Shown: positions 24,081 through 36,600 of the stretch, one piece after another
Numbering within the stretch: position 1 is the stretch's first letter
How the letters are laid out: each line of letters opens with the position of its first letter
NCBI GenBank assembly: GCA_020064725.1
Contig: JAGTWJ010000003.1
Span: forward strand, 3,100,001 to 3,164,000
Direction of reading: 5' to 3'
Length of the DNA stretch: 64,000 nt
Source: Drechslerella dactyloides
Taxonomy: Eukaryota > Ascomycota > Orbiliomycetes > Orbiliales > Orbiliaceae
Made by a program: the position numbers and the translations under genes
Notes under the pieces: generated by a model
Databases searched by the model: none
Told to the model about the DNA's origin: nothing
The model's input: only the letters and a program-made list of their open reading frames with translations

Positions 24081-26772
24081 TGTGCGAGTGTGCTGTTAAA
24101 ATACTGTTAGTGGGATGTTTTGTCACGGTTGGTTTGTTGGTTGGTGGGAAGTTATTTCGTACCTGGGTTGCGCGCATCAGCATACTTGGCATTAGCATTG
24201 CGTATCGCTATCGTCTTTCGATCGAGTCTGCCAGCCGTCGTTCTCCACTCACCGCATTGTTGGTATCGATATTTTGGATTCGTGCACAGGTTGGGATTGC
24301 AATTGCGCTCGCGGCCAATTCTGATTGTACCTTGTGCTGCTAGCAATGGTATATTCTTCAGCGGACATTCTTGGACAAACTGGCGTTTCCATGCATTCGA
24401 TCATATATAAGTAAATATTCCGGTCAGGTTATCGTGTTATATTGAAGGTTGTGTCGTAAACCAGAAGATAGATGCACGTTATTGGTCAATTGAAGGTAAT
24501 ATGCATGAGAGCAATCGACAGCGCGTGCGGAAGTGTAAGATAGACTGCCATCGTGCCTTGGAACTTCGCTAAGTGATTAGATGAATCAATTGATCAAGCG
24601 CTCTGGCGAATTCAGGCACCCGGATCGGATCCGGATCACCACAGCTCTCGGATAGCGGATGTCGCCATGCACGTTTCTTGACAATATAATTCAACGTCCC
24701 TGCGAAGCCGGCTATGCATGCATGCATGCATGTAGCATTGTATCTATCTGTTCGCCAAGTATAAAATTAGGCTGTTCTAGGGTACACGCACCGCTGGTGA
24801 CTAGGGTTTGGAGCAGATCTACTTCGAGGCTCTGTCGGAATGAATAAGCTAGTGCAGTGTGTATTTTACAAAATACCAAGCTGTAGCCATGAGCTGATTC
24901 TAGACGATCGATGTAATCCGAACATCAGTTGCCAGATCTAGATGTTCGGAGAATCCGACAGCGAGGCTTGTGCACGGATTAATAAGTCCAACTGTGAGCA
25001 GACCGGGATATGAAATGTAAACTTAAACGGACGGCAGTTTGAAACGCTCTATAATGCAATGACTCGCATGGACTCATGGTTGGACCACGTTGAACGGACG
25101 TCGGACGGTTACTACTTACTTACATACTCGATACGTATACGTATATACCATGCTGAATAACAATTATGTTGTGCCGCAGCTTAGTATTACTATTGCACAG
25201 TCCGCTTTATCAAATTGACCATGACCCGGCTCCAATCAAGCTACCCGGCTTGAACGTCGCTGCTAATAATAAACTGGGCCGTTGAATATTGAATTCGGCA
25301 GTCGGAAAAACGTCGCGTGTAAAGTTGATCAATTGACTTTCTTACAACGCGGTAAAACCTGCCCGCCGACAACAACCCCTCCCATAGCTCCACGACTCGA
25401 CTCGACTCCACCATGGACAGACCAGAGCACGACCACAAATCAACATCGCCAGCACGATCGCTCGCACATGCACTACCGCAAGGCTGCAGGCTGCAGTATC
25501 TGGAATTCCTCCACGGAAGGAAGGTTCCGAGGACAAGAATACGCGACATCTGACAATTCTCGGCTGCTCTTTGCCTCGTCGGTGGGGTGGTTTAACTCGA
25601 AAATGCAAATGCGGGCGCCTCCAAGGATTACGGCTTACTCGCGCTAGATCCCAAAGGATGCTCAGCCCCACGGGCGAACGATGAAAAGCCCTCCACGCGA
25701 AGTTGTATATTTGGAATCCAGCTACCCCTCAGCCGCAGCGATTGTCAAATACCCTGCGCGGGACCATGCCGTTTTCTGCAGTATTTTTGGCAAACGAGCC
25801 GGGGTAGCTGACCGCACCAGTCAAGCTTTTGCGCACCCACGACAAATAGCTGCACGACGACTCGACGGGCAAGGCCGTTGATAGAGCTCGAGCTGCTGAC
25901 ATGGACGGCAGTTTATACACCCGCCGGCGCTCGCTGTGTAGCTTGCTGGCTGGCAAGATTAGGGCACGGATGGATGATATCTAAGCATGTTGATCTAGAC
26001 TCTCGCGCGAAGGAGAGTGGGAGCACGATTTGAGTATCACTCGCGTCGCAAATTTGTGAAGCTTGAAGCTGGGATGCTCGACTCGCTCTCGCCAATGCGG
26101 CTTGGATGCATCTTTCCAAATGTATCGCTTGTGAGCATTCGGTGCGAGGAGTGTGTGTTCCCGGTGGTCTGATCATGGTCTTCTATTGACGGTTTTTCCT
26201 TCTTTCCTGCTTGCAGACACCAGGATTCGAGCTCGAGACTGACGCTCGTTTCGGCAGGGATTTCAGCCTGGGCCCAACTTTTGGGCTGTCGGCCTCAGCC
26301 CACTCCCGCTAGCCTGGGTCGGCGGTAGCACAGTGTGGGAAACAGATACCTTGATATATGTACCACAGCTACCTCCCGCCGCCACCACAGCTCGCCCTTC
26401 GCCTTTATCACATCTCCTCGCCCTCTCCCCCATTTATAACGGACGCAGCGCTTGGCTTCTCGGCGTCTTGTCCTTTTTCTCTTCTTCCTTTTCCATTTTC
26501 TCACTTCTTCAATCATCCGCGATATCATACTTTTATTTTCCAGTCAATTCAATTTAGCGGATTCTCTTTTTTCTTCCTTTTACTTCTTCCCTTTGACGAC
26601 TTTCCTTATCGCTGGTGTCAGACAGCGGCCTTGCAGCTTGGTTTCAGCCGCATATCAGCCAGCCAGTCAACCACCACGCAGCACAACTCGAGATAGCACA
26701 CGGAACAACAATCGAATTGAACCCCGCCGCTGAGGCATCCAGCGCTCCCCGCTCGAGGGTCCAGCCTTCACG
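24081..26772. other. intergenic; long leader of the ferric reductase gene
   Basis: No gene was recognised in 24100-26300. A pure ATGC-type tandem run (24714-24732) lies in it. From about 26370 to 26700 the plus strand becomes strongly pyrimidine-rich (CTTCTT/TTTTCT blocks), which is typical of promoter and 5' untranslated regions of highly expressed ascomycete genes and fits the start at 26773. Confidence 0.55.
24714..24732. repeat. ATGC microsatellite
   Basis: Nineteen bases of perfect tetranucleotide ATGC repeat. The unit is self-complementary, so the tract can also form a hairpin. Confidence 0.8.
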
Positions 26773-29059
26773 ATGGCCGGAGCAGCGAATGACACAGAAA
26801 TCTACTACGGCCTGCGCCTAGGCGGCCTGTTCTCGATTCAGTATTACGACTTTCGAGATGACAACAAGACGATCGAGAGCGTCTTCGAGACACTGAATAA
26901 CTCCCATACTGGCATTTTCTACGGTTACTTTGGCCTTGTACTAGCGATCGCGACTTTCATACATCTGTTCCGCAAAACTTATGTCCGCAGGCGAGAGCTG
27001 CGGTTGCGGTTGGCAGGCTACGCGAACAAGGGACGGACTATTCGGGCCTTCTTTCTGAAGAAAGGGTATCTGGGCCTGCCGACACGGGCACACACGGTGA
27101 TTGTCTTCTTCTATATCGTGATCAACATCTGGGTGTGCGCCTTCAGCTCGAAACCGACGCTGCAGCTGATACAGCTGGCGCGGAAAGCCGGGTGGTTCAG
27201 TATCGTAAATGGCACGCTGTTGATTTTCCTGGCGATGAAGAACACGCCGTTGAGCTATCTTACCGGTTTCAGCTATGAGAAGCTCAACGTCTTCCACAGA
27301 TGGTAAGTAATCTCTCTCCTCTATTCATGATTATTTACGACAGTTGCTGATAATATTGTGAAGGGTTGCTGTTACTGCTCTCGTTCAGGGCGCCGTGCAT
27401 ACGGTTGCCGTCGCCGTCGGCCTCTCTCGCCTCATCCCCTCGCAGGTGGGCTTCCTGCTCGTCCCCGCCAACGTGTGGGGCATCATCACGCTGGCGCTAT
27501 GGATGATCATCCTGGCTTCCTTCTATATGCTCAAGGTGATCCGATACGAAGTCTTCTACATCATGCATCTCGTTCTCTTCCCTCTCACCTTCATCGCATG
27601 CATCCTGCACAACCACCACTCATACGGCCCAATTGGTGCCGCGTTCATCCTGTACTTCATCGACCGCTGCATCCGGTACAACCGCATGTACTGGCACAAC
27701 CGCTACTCCGACAAGCTCAAGGCCAAGGTGCAACTCACGCAGGACGGCATGACGATCGTCAAAGTACCCCGCGGCAATCTCATGTGGCGGCCGGGCACAC
27801 ACGCCTTCCTGTGCATGCCTGGTATTCGCTACTTCGAGTCCCACCCGTTCAGTATCTACAGCGTCGGCGATGACATTGACACCGAGGGCGGCAAGAAGAC
27901 GGTCGACTTTATCATTAAGCCCGAGGACGGGTTCACCAAGGAAATGAACTTTGAGGCCCGCAAGCTCGCTGAGAAGAAGTCGACTGACCCGGAAACCCGT
28001 GAGCTCCGCGCCATCATCGACGGACCCTACGGTGCGCTTCCCAATTTTAACGACTTTGACAACCTGCTGCTATATGCATCCGGCTCGGGTATTACCTTCA
28101 CGCTGCCCATCGCGCTCTCCGCGGTCCGCAAGGCGCGCGTAAGACATCTCGAGTTCATCTGGTCGACCAAGAAGGCCATGTCGTACGACAACATCCGGCC
28201 GCAACTTGAGGAACTCGCCCGCGGCGGCCACGGTCCCAACGGCCAGTCCACATACGTCGTCATCCGCCTGCACGAAACCGACCCGGACAAGAAGCGCGGC
28301 GGCCGCTTCGGCGGCGGCATGATGTCCCGCGTGCGCACAATGATGGTCGGCGGCGCCATGACAGGTCGCCTGGGCCGTCGCGGCCGCTCTCCTGACCGCG
28401 GCGCCGACGAATCCTCCAACCTCATCGGTGCCGACGAGCCTACCACCCCGCCTGTCCCCGCCCTCCCCACCGCCTCGCAACAGCGCTCCGGCCACGCCCG
28501 CACCTACAGCGGCGACATCATGCCCTCCTCTGGTAGCTACGGCGCAACCGGCATCGACGACCCCTCCGCCTCTGGCAGCCGCGGCGTCTCCATGGCCAAG
28601 CGTCAAAGCGGATACTTCAAAGCCCCGACCACTGATGACGCCACCATCCTCGAGGAAGACTACGGCCGCCAAAGCTCGGACATCTACGCGGGCGCCATGT
28701 CGGACGACGACCCGGACCCGGACGACAGCTCTGACGAGCGGACACTCCGCAACCAGCCCCGCGGCATCGCCGGCGACTATAGCGACGACGACGATGACGA
28801 TGACGATGACGACAACAAGCCGCGTGGGACCGGCGGCGCGCACCAAGACGTGCGGGATGCGCTGGACAGGTTCATCTACGAGGGTCGGCCGAACATGAAG
28901 GAGATTGTACGGAACTTTGTGACGAGCTGCGGGCCGGATGAGACGTGTGCGCTTGGGGCGTGCGGGCCCGGTAGCGATAATGTGCGGCTGCAGGCGACGG
29001 AGTGTATCAAGAAGGACGGGCCGAGCGTGTCGTTGTTCGTTGAGGAGTTCGGGTGGTGA
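26773..29059 (+). CDS. ferric-reductase-like transmembrane protein (FRE family)
   Basis: Exons 26773-27302 and 27364-29059 (61-bp intron, GTAAGT donor) give 741 residues. It is a plasma-membrane flavocytochrome that would pass electrons from NADPH through FAD and two hemes to extracellular ferric or cupric chelates. Six to seven membrane segments lie within residues 45-280. The bis-heme ligands form two HX13H pairs, His175/His189 and His245/His259; the first pair is joined only by splicing, because intron 1 falls directly after it starts. The FAD-binding HPFSIYSV begins at 337 and the NADPH-binding GPYGALPNF at 397, followed by LLLYASGSGITFT. The C-terminus ends in EEFGW, usual for the family. 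A poorly conserved, disordered insert of about 200 residues with a nine-aspartate run sits inside the nucleotide-binding domain. Iron or copper regulation is likely but no site was identified. Confidence 0.9.
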
Positions 29060-29550
29060 TCACCTTGCCCTTTCGTCTTTCCTTCCGTTTTTACATTTTG
29101 CGTCCGTGGATGTCTGTTGGACGCGCGTTTCCCGCCTGTAATTTTCGCTTTATGATTGTGGGATAAAAGATTTCATCATTTTTTCTGTACGTTTTGCATG
29201 CTGCGGAGTTGTCGATTACCTTTCGTTATATATCTTCTATTTCTTTCATCTTTCATTTTCTTCCTCCTGGATGGAATATTTTACGATGTGATGGCTAGTC
29301 TTTTGGTGTAGGGATGAATATACCTCTTTTTTCCATCAATATCTTAACAGCTTAATGTTGCTATTTCCACTCATTCATTCGTAGGAGAGATGGGTTTAGA
29401 AGTGATAGTGATTTTTGATGCTCAAGGCTACAATACCACCTCAGACGGAATTACTAAGTTACAAATTAGACATGCATGCCTGCCTACCTACTTACCTACC
29501 TACCAAACACCAGACGTCGTATACTATACACGATATACAGCGCAGCCGTA
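29060..29550. other. convergent intergenic spacer
   Basis: 3' flanks of two converging genes. It contains a short CTAC/CTTAC-type repeat around 29479-29510. No gene was seen. Confidence 0.6.
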
Positions 29551-30329
29551 CTAATTACGATCGCCGAGCCGCTTCTCAATCTTGTCCCGCTCCTGCGCGC
29601 GGACCGCTGCGATTTCCGCGCGACTGGCGTCGAACGCAACGGTGGTCTGATTGAAGGGATTCTCGTCGCTCTTTTCGAATTCCTTGCGAATGCGGTCCTT
29701 GACCTGCTGGAGCCGTAGTCCGTCCCACGTTCCGTCCGCGCGGCCTTCGAGCAGCCGGCGGTTTTCAAAGGCGGTGTAGGCGGCCTTGAAGCGGCGTTCC
29801 GGGTGGCGGTCGACGGCTGTCGAGCTGGAGGATGCGGTTAGGGAGAGTGCGTCTAGCGCGTCGTCGATGCCGGAGGCGTTGAGGGTTGGTTTTGAGGTTG
29901 ATGTGGAGGGGGAAGCGTCGAGGGAGGCGAGGGCGGCGTCGAGGGAGGAGGATGTCGCTGGTGCTTTCCCCTTCGCGCCGGCTTTTGGGGTTGCTTTTGT
30001 GGTTTTGAGGGAGGCTGTTTCGGCGGCGAGGTCGGCTTCGCGGGCGGCCTTTTTCGCGGCGGCTTCCCGCTTCTTGGCCTCGGCTGCTTGTCTATTCACT
30101 GACGTTAGCACACTCTATAGTGTCTTTCGGTATGCTGTAGAAGTATATAGATGGTGGGAGGGGAGGGCGCGGCGCACTTCTTCGAGTTGTCCTTCGATCC
30201 CTCAGCCCAGTCGGCGTCCTCCTTCGCCGCCTTGACGGCGTCCACCTTGGCCTGCTTTACGGCCGCAGCCTCAGCTTTGCGCGCGTTGCCCGCGGCCTTT
30301 TTCGAGTTCTCGGCCTTCGGCTTGCCCAT
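29551..30329 (-). CDS. CCDC124/Lso2-family coiled-coil protein
   Basis: Exon 1 is 30329-30178 and exon 2 is 30091-29551 (86-bp intron with GTGCTAACG branch and AATAG acceptor), giving 230 residues. The N-terminus is a basic, alanine-rich helix (MGKPKAENSKK... then KKQAAEAKKREAAAKK across the junction), typical of the CCDC124 family (S. pombe Oxs1 and budding-yeast Lso2 are related). The C-terminal half has the conserved ERRFKAAYTAFENRR and LRLQQVKDRIRKEFEKS segments and ends in an NPFNQ-containing stretch. Family members bind the ribosome's mRNA/tRNA channel at the GTPase centre, especially during starvation or recovery, so it is probably cytoplasmic and ribosome-associated. The start is the ATG directly before the conserved KPKAEN. 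Confidence 0.88.
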
Positions 30330-31370
30330 GGTGGTGGCGTTCTGGCAGGATACCAAGCAGCTGTGATGTTTCGTTGGATTGAGATGTGCACTTAGATAAG
30401 TATTGACGAGGTGGTGGCGAGGTGGAGGGGCGGTTATATGCGACGGGCTGCGGCGGTGAGTCTTTCGGTGTGGTGTGGTGCGACAACGCGCGAGGTGGTG
30501 GGGACTCGATGCACAAAAGCGAAATCTCAACCTCCTATGAGCGGAGATATTTGCGGATGTGAATCGAGCTGTACTAGTTATATGGGCTAAGCTTGCGGAG
30601 CGAAAGATAAATGAGTCACCTTGATAAATACATGTAATACTTGTTAGATCGCTCTGTATTAGGATCGGATGCGGGCAGTGCACTTCACTAGACTCAAATT
30701 TTATATTGGTATCGAGTCGTTCGATTCTTGTATATTATGCATGTGGACTTAGTTATAAGGTCCAATTTAAAAAGGGACATTAAAATAGTGTATCGCCAAG
30801 GTTGATTTAAGAGTGTCGATATCGCGAAATTCACAGATGGGTGATACCTAGGTAATAGTCTCGAAGCCGGAGGCCACGAACGAGACTACAGAGGTAATGT
30901 ATAGTACGATATTGAATTCATGAAATTTCGAAATGGATCGGATAGCTCCGTGTATTTAACATGATATCTCTCGATATTGTAATAACCAAGCTTCCTCTTA
31001 ATTAGCTTAATAACACAGCAACATGAAGCAGAGCAGTTGTATACTCATCGCAGTTACATACAGACATCGTTCAAGAGGGTCCCAAACTAAAATTCAAAGC
31101 CACACGCAAAAACGAAGAGCCTTGTCGGATAGTAACGTCGAGTGAGTGGATTCTTGTAAACAAAGGATAGAAAACACGACGAGAGATATTAAAGCACCTG
31201 TAGACAAAAGATACAAAAACAATTGCTATTTAAAACCTCGAACGCCGTGAATATTTGATTTTGTATTTTTCGCGGAGTATTCACAGTCGCATCGACGAAA
31301 TGCTGTGACAGTGTTCGTATCTGCAAGAAAGCCCTGACCAACCAGGTGAAAACAAATGCATCGGGGGTAA
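30330..31370. other. intergenic, AT-rich
   Basis: Holds the promoter of the CCDC124-like gene and the 3' flank of the F-box gene. The second TAGTCTCG/CGAGACTA inverted-repeat unit lies at 30856-30888. No gene was seen. Confidence 0.55.
30856..30888. repeat. second copy of the TAGTCTCG...CGAGACTA element
   Basis: Exact 8-bp inverted ends at 30856-30863 and 30881-30888 with a 17-bp GC-rich middle. The ends are identical to those of the 41-bp unit at 7233-7273, and the middles share a GCCGG core. AGGTAAT occurs close on either side (30850-30856 and 30892-30898), though the right copy is offset by three bases. Confidence 0.5.
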
Positions 31371-32540
31371 TTACCAGTAGGGAGAGCCATTGTGCGGGGT
31401 GAAACTATACAATGGGTCACTTCCCGGCGACCAACCATTGCTAACTGGCGGATAGTCCGGCACAAATATGGCCGAAGATACCTCTACATCGAAAATTATG
31501 CCTCTGTTGGAACCAGCGCTGTTCGGCAGCGAGATTCTCAACTCGCACGGCTCGATCATTTTGTAGTTTTCCTCTGCCAGCCTATGCCTCATAGACTTCC
31601 ACAGCTTTTCGACAAATTGCCGAAGGGTCATGTTTTCCGGGATAGGGACACGGTCAAAACGCTTACTGTGCCCGTGGATCTCGCGCGGCCGTATGATGAC
31701 GTGGTGTCGATTCTCAGGGCGCACAAAGGTAATCGATAGCACGGCGATTTGCCCGTTGTCCGTTGGCACACTTGTTGCCCCGTTAGCCTCAGTCGGTTCT
31801 AAAGTCCGCCTGAAGAGCAGATCGTCGAGATGGACGTGTCGCGACTCTGTAATACCCATTTTGGCGGTGTATTCGAATTGAGATTGCGTCTGGGAGTCAA
31901 AGGAGTCGAAGCGGCGACCTTGGCTGAAGCGATACCCCGTTACCTTGTCGGAGTTGGGATCGACCTTGACGGCGAATTCGGTGCTGGCGGGGTTGTTAAC
32001 ATCCCTCAATAGCGAAAGGCGCCGAGGGATCAGGTCGTGTACGTATACAGCCATCCTCCTCGGACTATATTCCCGACCATAGAAAATATGTGTACATGGG
32101 GGATATCCCGGTTTGTCGAGGCTGTCGTCGATGTCCAATCTATCGGAATGCTGACAAGGGTAACAACCAGGGAAGCCTGGCATGGGAAAATTATACAATG
32201 AACTCAGTTCAGCGAGTCCATCATGAGGGTCCTGGCATTTGAGCAGGCTGCGCCATTTGCTAGCCTTCTCGAGATCTTGAGCCTTTTGCCGCCAAGCTCC
32301 TGGATCTTTTAGGTCCTGAGAGCTATTGTAACCGTTATCGCACAGTAGCCACTTTTTGTCGGAGGCAAGGTATTGATATCCTGCAGTGTAGGAGTGCTGA
32401 CGGTAGTGGGCAGGGCTGTAACGGACAAGGAGTGCCTGAAAGTGAGTGCAAACCTGACCGATGGGGATTTGCTCCAGGAAAGTGAGGTCGGAGAAGATTT
32501 TAATCAGAACCTCGTTGGGTAAAGAGTTGAGCGTCGGCAT
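31371..32540 (-). CDS. F-box protein
   Basis: Intronless, 389 residues. The N-terminal 45 residues match an F-box: LNSLPNEVLIKIFSDLTFLE, then a helix with QVCTHFQALL, which is the segment that binds Skp1 in SCF ubiquitin ligases. The rest has no leucine-rich, WD or Kelch repeats and looks like one of the many fungal F-box proteins of unknown substrate; two CXXC-like pairs (CYPC, about 134-137) are visible. The start is the first ATG, two residues before the F-box. Its gene stands divergently from the zinc transporter across about 1 kb. It is probably a substrate receptor; the target is unknown. Confidence 0.8.
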   Translation of the reverse strand: MPTLNSLPNEVLIKIFSDLTFLEQIPIGQVCTHFQALLVRYSPAHYRQHSYTAGYQYLASDKKWLLCDNGYNSSQDLKDPGAWRQKAQDLEKASKWRSLLKCQDPHDGLAELSSLYNFPMPGFPGCYPCQHSDRLDIDDSLDKPGYPPCTHIFYGREYSPRRMAVYVHDLIPRRLSLLRDVNNPASTEFAVKVDPNSDKVTGYRFSQGRRFDSFDSQTQSQFEYTAKMGITESRHVHLDDLLFRRTLEPTEANGATSVPTDNGQIAVLSITFVRPENRHHVIIRPREIHGHSKRFDRVPIPENMTLRQFVEKLWKSMRHRLAEENYKMIEPCELRISLPNSAGSNRGIIFDVEVSSAIFVPDYPPVSNGWSPGSDPLYSFTPHNGSPYW

Positions 32541-33609
32541 ATTGAAACAGTAGTATATGGTGTGTGTATGTTTGTAATATATAAGATAGAAATGAGTGTG
32601 CGTATAGTATACGGATGATGATGTGGGAGACCCTTATATAGATTTATCGGAAGTGATCTTGCAAAGTTTAAACCTTATAAAGGAGTAGGTTTCGAATCTG
32701 GACTCGGACAGCGTTCTTGGGATAATTGATCAATTGAAGGTTCAGGTAGTGGTTCGTCTCGGGGACAGACGCCGTGATGGCGCATATACACTTACACATA
32801 GGTCACGGGGGAATGAGAGATTATGAGGCCCGTCTTTGATTCGCGATCCGGCCTGCAACCTTATTTGCGAGAACGTGCGCAGGATGGCAGCTTGCCTACG
32901 GCGGGATGTGGTACAATGGGCTCGTCCGCGTTGTGTGGCTAGTGCTCTCAGTGTGCAGCGCCACAAAGTGGAACCTCGATGGGATTGCGTTGCAGCTGTG
33001 TTGCACGCTCTGCAACCTCGTCTTGAACAACACGTTCCAGTCATCCATCTAATGCAAACACCTTCCTCTTGCAGCCTCTCAGCATGCAGGTTCTCACGCT
33101 GGGAGCGGCCACTAAAATGCCAGGCAACGGAGGGTCTCGTGGGCGGCGGAATCCGGCAGGTGGCGCCGTATATGGCTAGCGGGAATCTAGATGCCTGATG
33201 TCGATGCGGCATTGCGACTATGCAGGCTGTCGGCTGGTGGACAGCCCCTGACAAAGACCTCTCGACGTCGAAACTCAACCTCCTCTTCCTGACGACCTTC
33301 CCTATTTTCCAACTTGTACATAACCGAATATTTTGTATATACCGTCCGATTGCGGTTTTCGTTTCTATATCGTCTTTCGTTTTCTTCTTCCTATTGATAT
33401 CCAGTCGCCGAATCTATCAGGTGGTCTTTGAAAGCCGCTTCTAATAGCGCGATCTTGGCGCAGTCCCCCTTGGCTGGGATACATCTCCACCCGACAGCTC
33501 CACCTCGAGGTCCGAATCCTCTGCTCCGCTCTCCTCCATCGCACTCGCACTCGTCTCCATCGGTCAATTGCCATTCATCTGAAGCCTGCACCGTATCCAG
33601 TGTTCGCGG
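32541..33609. other. divergent promoter region
   Basis: Shared upstream region of the F-box gene (minus) and the zinc transporter (plus). The right end (33280-33600) is pyrimidine-rich, typical of a fungal 5' leader. No gene was supported, although frames overlap on both strands. Confidence 0.55.
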
Positions 33610-36600
33610 ATGTCGTCCTACGCCCCGGGCGGCGCGCTGCCCATCGCCAACGGCCACGCCCGACGCGCCAGCGGCGACTCCCTTGCCTCCTCGGCCAGCC
33701 ACCCCGCCCATCGCTCCTCCTCGGGCTCCTACCCCTCCTCGCTGCAGGATAATAATCCGCCAATCATCACGAACTTCCGCTTCCCGCCTGTCTCCGAGGA
33801 CGCCGCACACGACCATACCGATGAAGACCACGTGCACGAGCCGGCGTCGCGGCGGACTTCCCGGCGATTCAGCGGTACACCGTCCGTGATGAGCAATTCG
33901 GCGTCGATCAGGAGTTCGAATTACTCGTATTCGCCGGGTGGAGTGTCGGCGGCGGTGGCGGCGACAGCGAGTGAGACGTCGAGGCCGGCCTCGAGGAACA
34001 GTCAGGCTTCTTCTGTTGGGCATGGACATGGACATAGCCATAGTCATTCGCGGAATCATTCGCCTGGGCATAGTCACGATCACGGCCACTCTCATTCACA
34101 TTCGCATTCGCATTCGCATTCGCATGGGCATAATCACTCGCATTCGCATGTTAATGACCACGACCATGACCACGACCACGAACAGTGTGTAGAACCTATG
34201 TACCCGGTGATGGCAGAGGACGGTGCTAATATGATGTAGTTCCTTACCGAGGCTTCTAGCACCACCGCTGCTCGTTACATTGACGCTTCTATCGGCCTCC
34301 CTCGCCTTCTCTTCCGCGTCGACGTTCCTCTCGCACCCTCACGAACACTCGCCACCGGCTAGTCCTTCGAAAGAGGGCACTCCATTACTCGGCGACCAAC
34401 CCGCTGCGTCTCGGTTTCTGGCAGCATGCGCGTTATCCTCAGGAACGCTGCTGATATGTGTTCTCGTCGGTATATTTACGAATGGTGGCGTGGACACCGC
34501 TGCTGTGGACGACTCTAAGGCCGGCCTCGATAAGGTTAAACAGCCGGTTGCCAATGTTTTCTTCGGTCAGGCGTCGCTGGCATCGGCATCTCGGAGGGCC
34601 CTTAGCGTCATGCTCCCGTTTCTTGCGGCTTTCGAGCTAGGCGGGTCCCGTTCGGCGACGCTGCTGCTCGGTGCGTGCGGTGCGGGAATGACCAGTGCCC
34701 GCCTCCCGAGTCTTTCGTTCGACGATCTCAAGAATTTTTTCACTCGGCATTGGGTGTTTATCACAACCTTTCTATCGGCTGCCTTTCTGGATCTCTGCAT
34801 TATCGGCGATGATGCGGATATGTACGCTACGTTGACGGGGTACGGTGCCCTGCTGCTCAGTTTGTTCGTCGTTCCGCCACCGCTTCCATCCCCATCTAGG
34901 AGTGGGGTCTCTAGCGTGGCATATATCACGAAGCCAGCAGAGCTGCCGATTACGATTGTGTCTGCGCTGTTGCTCTGCGTACCGGTACTCGGGCTACCTT
35001 TGGTATCACACGCCTATTCGCTCGGCATTTCTAGTCCTGGGTGGTATGTCGTTGGCATTGCAGCTGCGGGTGTGGCATACTCCGGGCTGGGCAGTAAGGC
35101 TGGCGTGCAGACGAAGGGCGCCATCTACGCTATCCCGGCGGCATTCATTGGTGGGTGGATTGAGGAAGAGTGGCATCTCAATCGCGGCCTTCTTGAAGCT
35201 GGCGTGGCAGCTGTCGTAGCTGGAGTTGTCTGGCTGGGTCGTAAGACGTCTTCGCACGATCGGACGCTAAGAGCTAAGCCGGGTTTTGTGACCGAACGGC
35301 TGCTACACGCGAGCCGCAACTGGCCGATTCTGAATGCCGTCATCGCAGACTCGGACTCGCGGAAGATCTTCTACTTCATGCTGTATGTTATCCTCTCTTG
35401 ACTTTTCGTTAATTTTGTGGCTTGCGCTAACGCCTCATAGTCTTAACTTTACGTTCATGCTCGTCCAGACCCTTTACGGTTTCCTGACTGGCTCACTCGG
35501 CCTCCTTTCCGACTCTCTACACATGCTTCTGGACTGTCTTGCATTGGCGGTTGGTCTTGCCGCTGCTGTGATGTCGAAATGGCCGCCGTCGGCTACATTC
35601 CCCTACGGTCTCGGTAAGATTGAGACGCTGGCGGGCTTCGCTAACGGCATCTTCCTCCTGCTCATCAGCGGTGAGATCATCATGGAAGCGCTGCAGAGAT
35701 TGCTGTACAAGAGCGTGGAGCTGGAGAGACTGGATGAGTTGCTGATCGTCAGTGCTGCTGGACTGGTTGTCAATCTCGTTGGGATTATGGCATTTGATCA
35801 TGGGCACACTCACGGTCATTCCCATGGCGGTTGCGACCACCATCACGTATGTAGTCCCCTTTTCAACTTGCTTTGATAACTGTCTTGCTAACTTTGACGT
35901 AGAATGAAAACTTGCAAGGCATCTTCCTGCATATTCTTGCAGATGCGCTTGGCTCGCTCTCTGTCACTATCTCGACGCTCCTAATCCGCCGCACCGGGTG
36001 GGCGCTATTCGACCCCCTCGCTTCCGTGCTCATCGCTCTGCTCATCGGCGCGTCAGCTTATCCGCTAATTGTATCCTGCGCCGGTGGGCTGTTGCTTACG
36101 GTTCCGGAAGACGCCGAGATTGAGCTTCGCGACAAGTTGAGCGGACTTAGCAGCTTCAAAGAAGTCGTTGGATATGCCGGGAAGTTCTGGTTGGGAGATG
36201 CGGCTGCGGCTGCGGTTGCAGACGATGAGGCGAAGGGACGGGAGATGAATGTACATTTGCAACATCACGCACACGAGCATCATGGACATGCACACACGCA
36301 CAGCACTTGTCACGGGCACGATCATGATCATGACCATGACCATGATCACGAACACGAACACGATCACGGACATAGCCATAGCCACGACGGCCACGACCAC
36401 GACCATGACCACGATCACGATCACAGCCACGGTGAGCCGGCAAAAGTACTCGGCGTAATCCACATTGCTGTCGACAAAGGCACGGACGAAAGCGCTGTCC
36501 GCGAACGCGTAAAAACGCACCTCGGCAAGCGAATGGACAAGGTGCTCGTACAAGTCGAGCGAGCGGTGGAAGGGGCGGCGGCAACAGGCTGCTGGTGCGG

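Noticed and set aside
28070..28846. 258-codon frame antisense to the ferric reductase gene
   Set aside because: It is the shadow of a GC-rich, codon-biased sense exon; its Val/Ala/Arg-rich translation is typical of such artefacts.
31226..31373. Extension of the F-box gene by splicing at its final TGG
   Set aside because: Using GTAATT as donor and the TTGCAG acceptor creates an immediate TGA, so the simple stop is kept.
32670..32686. Possible Zap1 zinc-response element near the transporter
   Set aside because: ACCTT and AAGG are separated by three bases, not the single base of the known site, and the site lies next to the F-box gene start, about 930 bp from the transporter.
33391..34095. 234-codon minus-strand frame over the zinc-transporter start
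   Set aside because: It is Arg-rich shadow coding opposite the Ser-rich and His-rich first exon, which is part of a clearly recognisable protein.
34020..34180. CRISPR-like short tandem repeats
   Set aside because: The repeats are CAT/CAC codons alternating with TCG/GAC that encode HS/HD residues in frame; there are no spacers and the genome is fungal.
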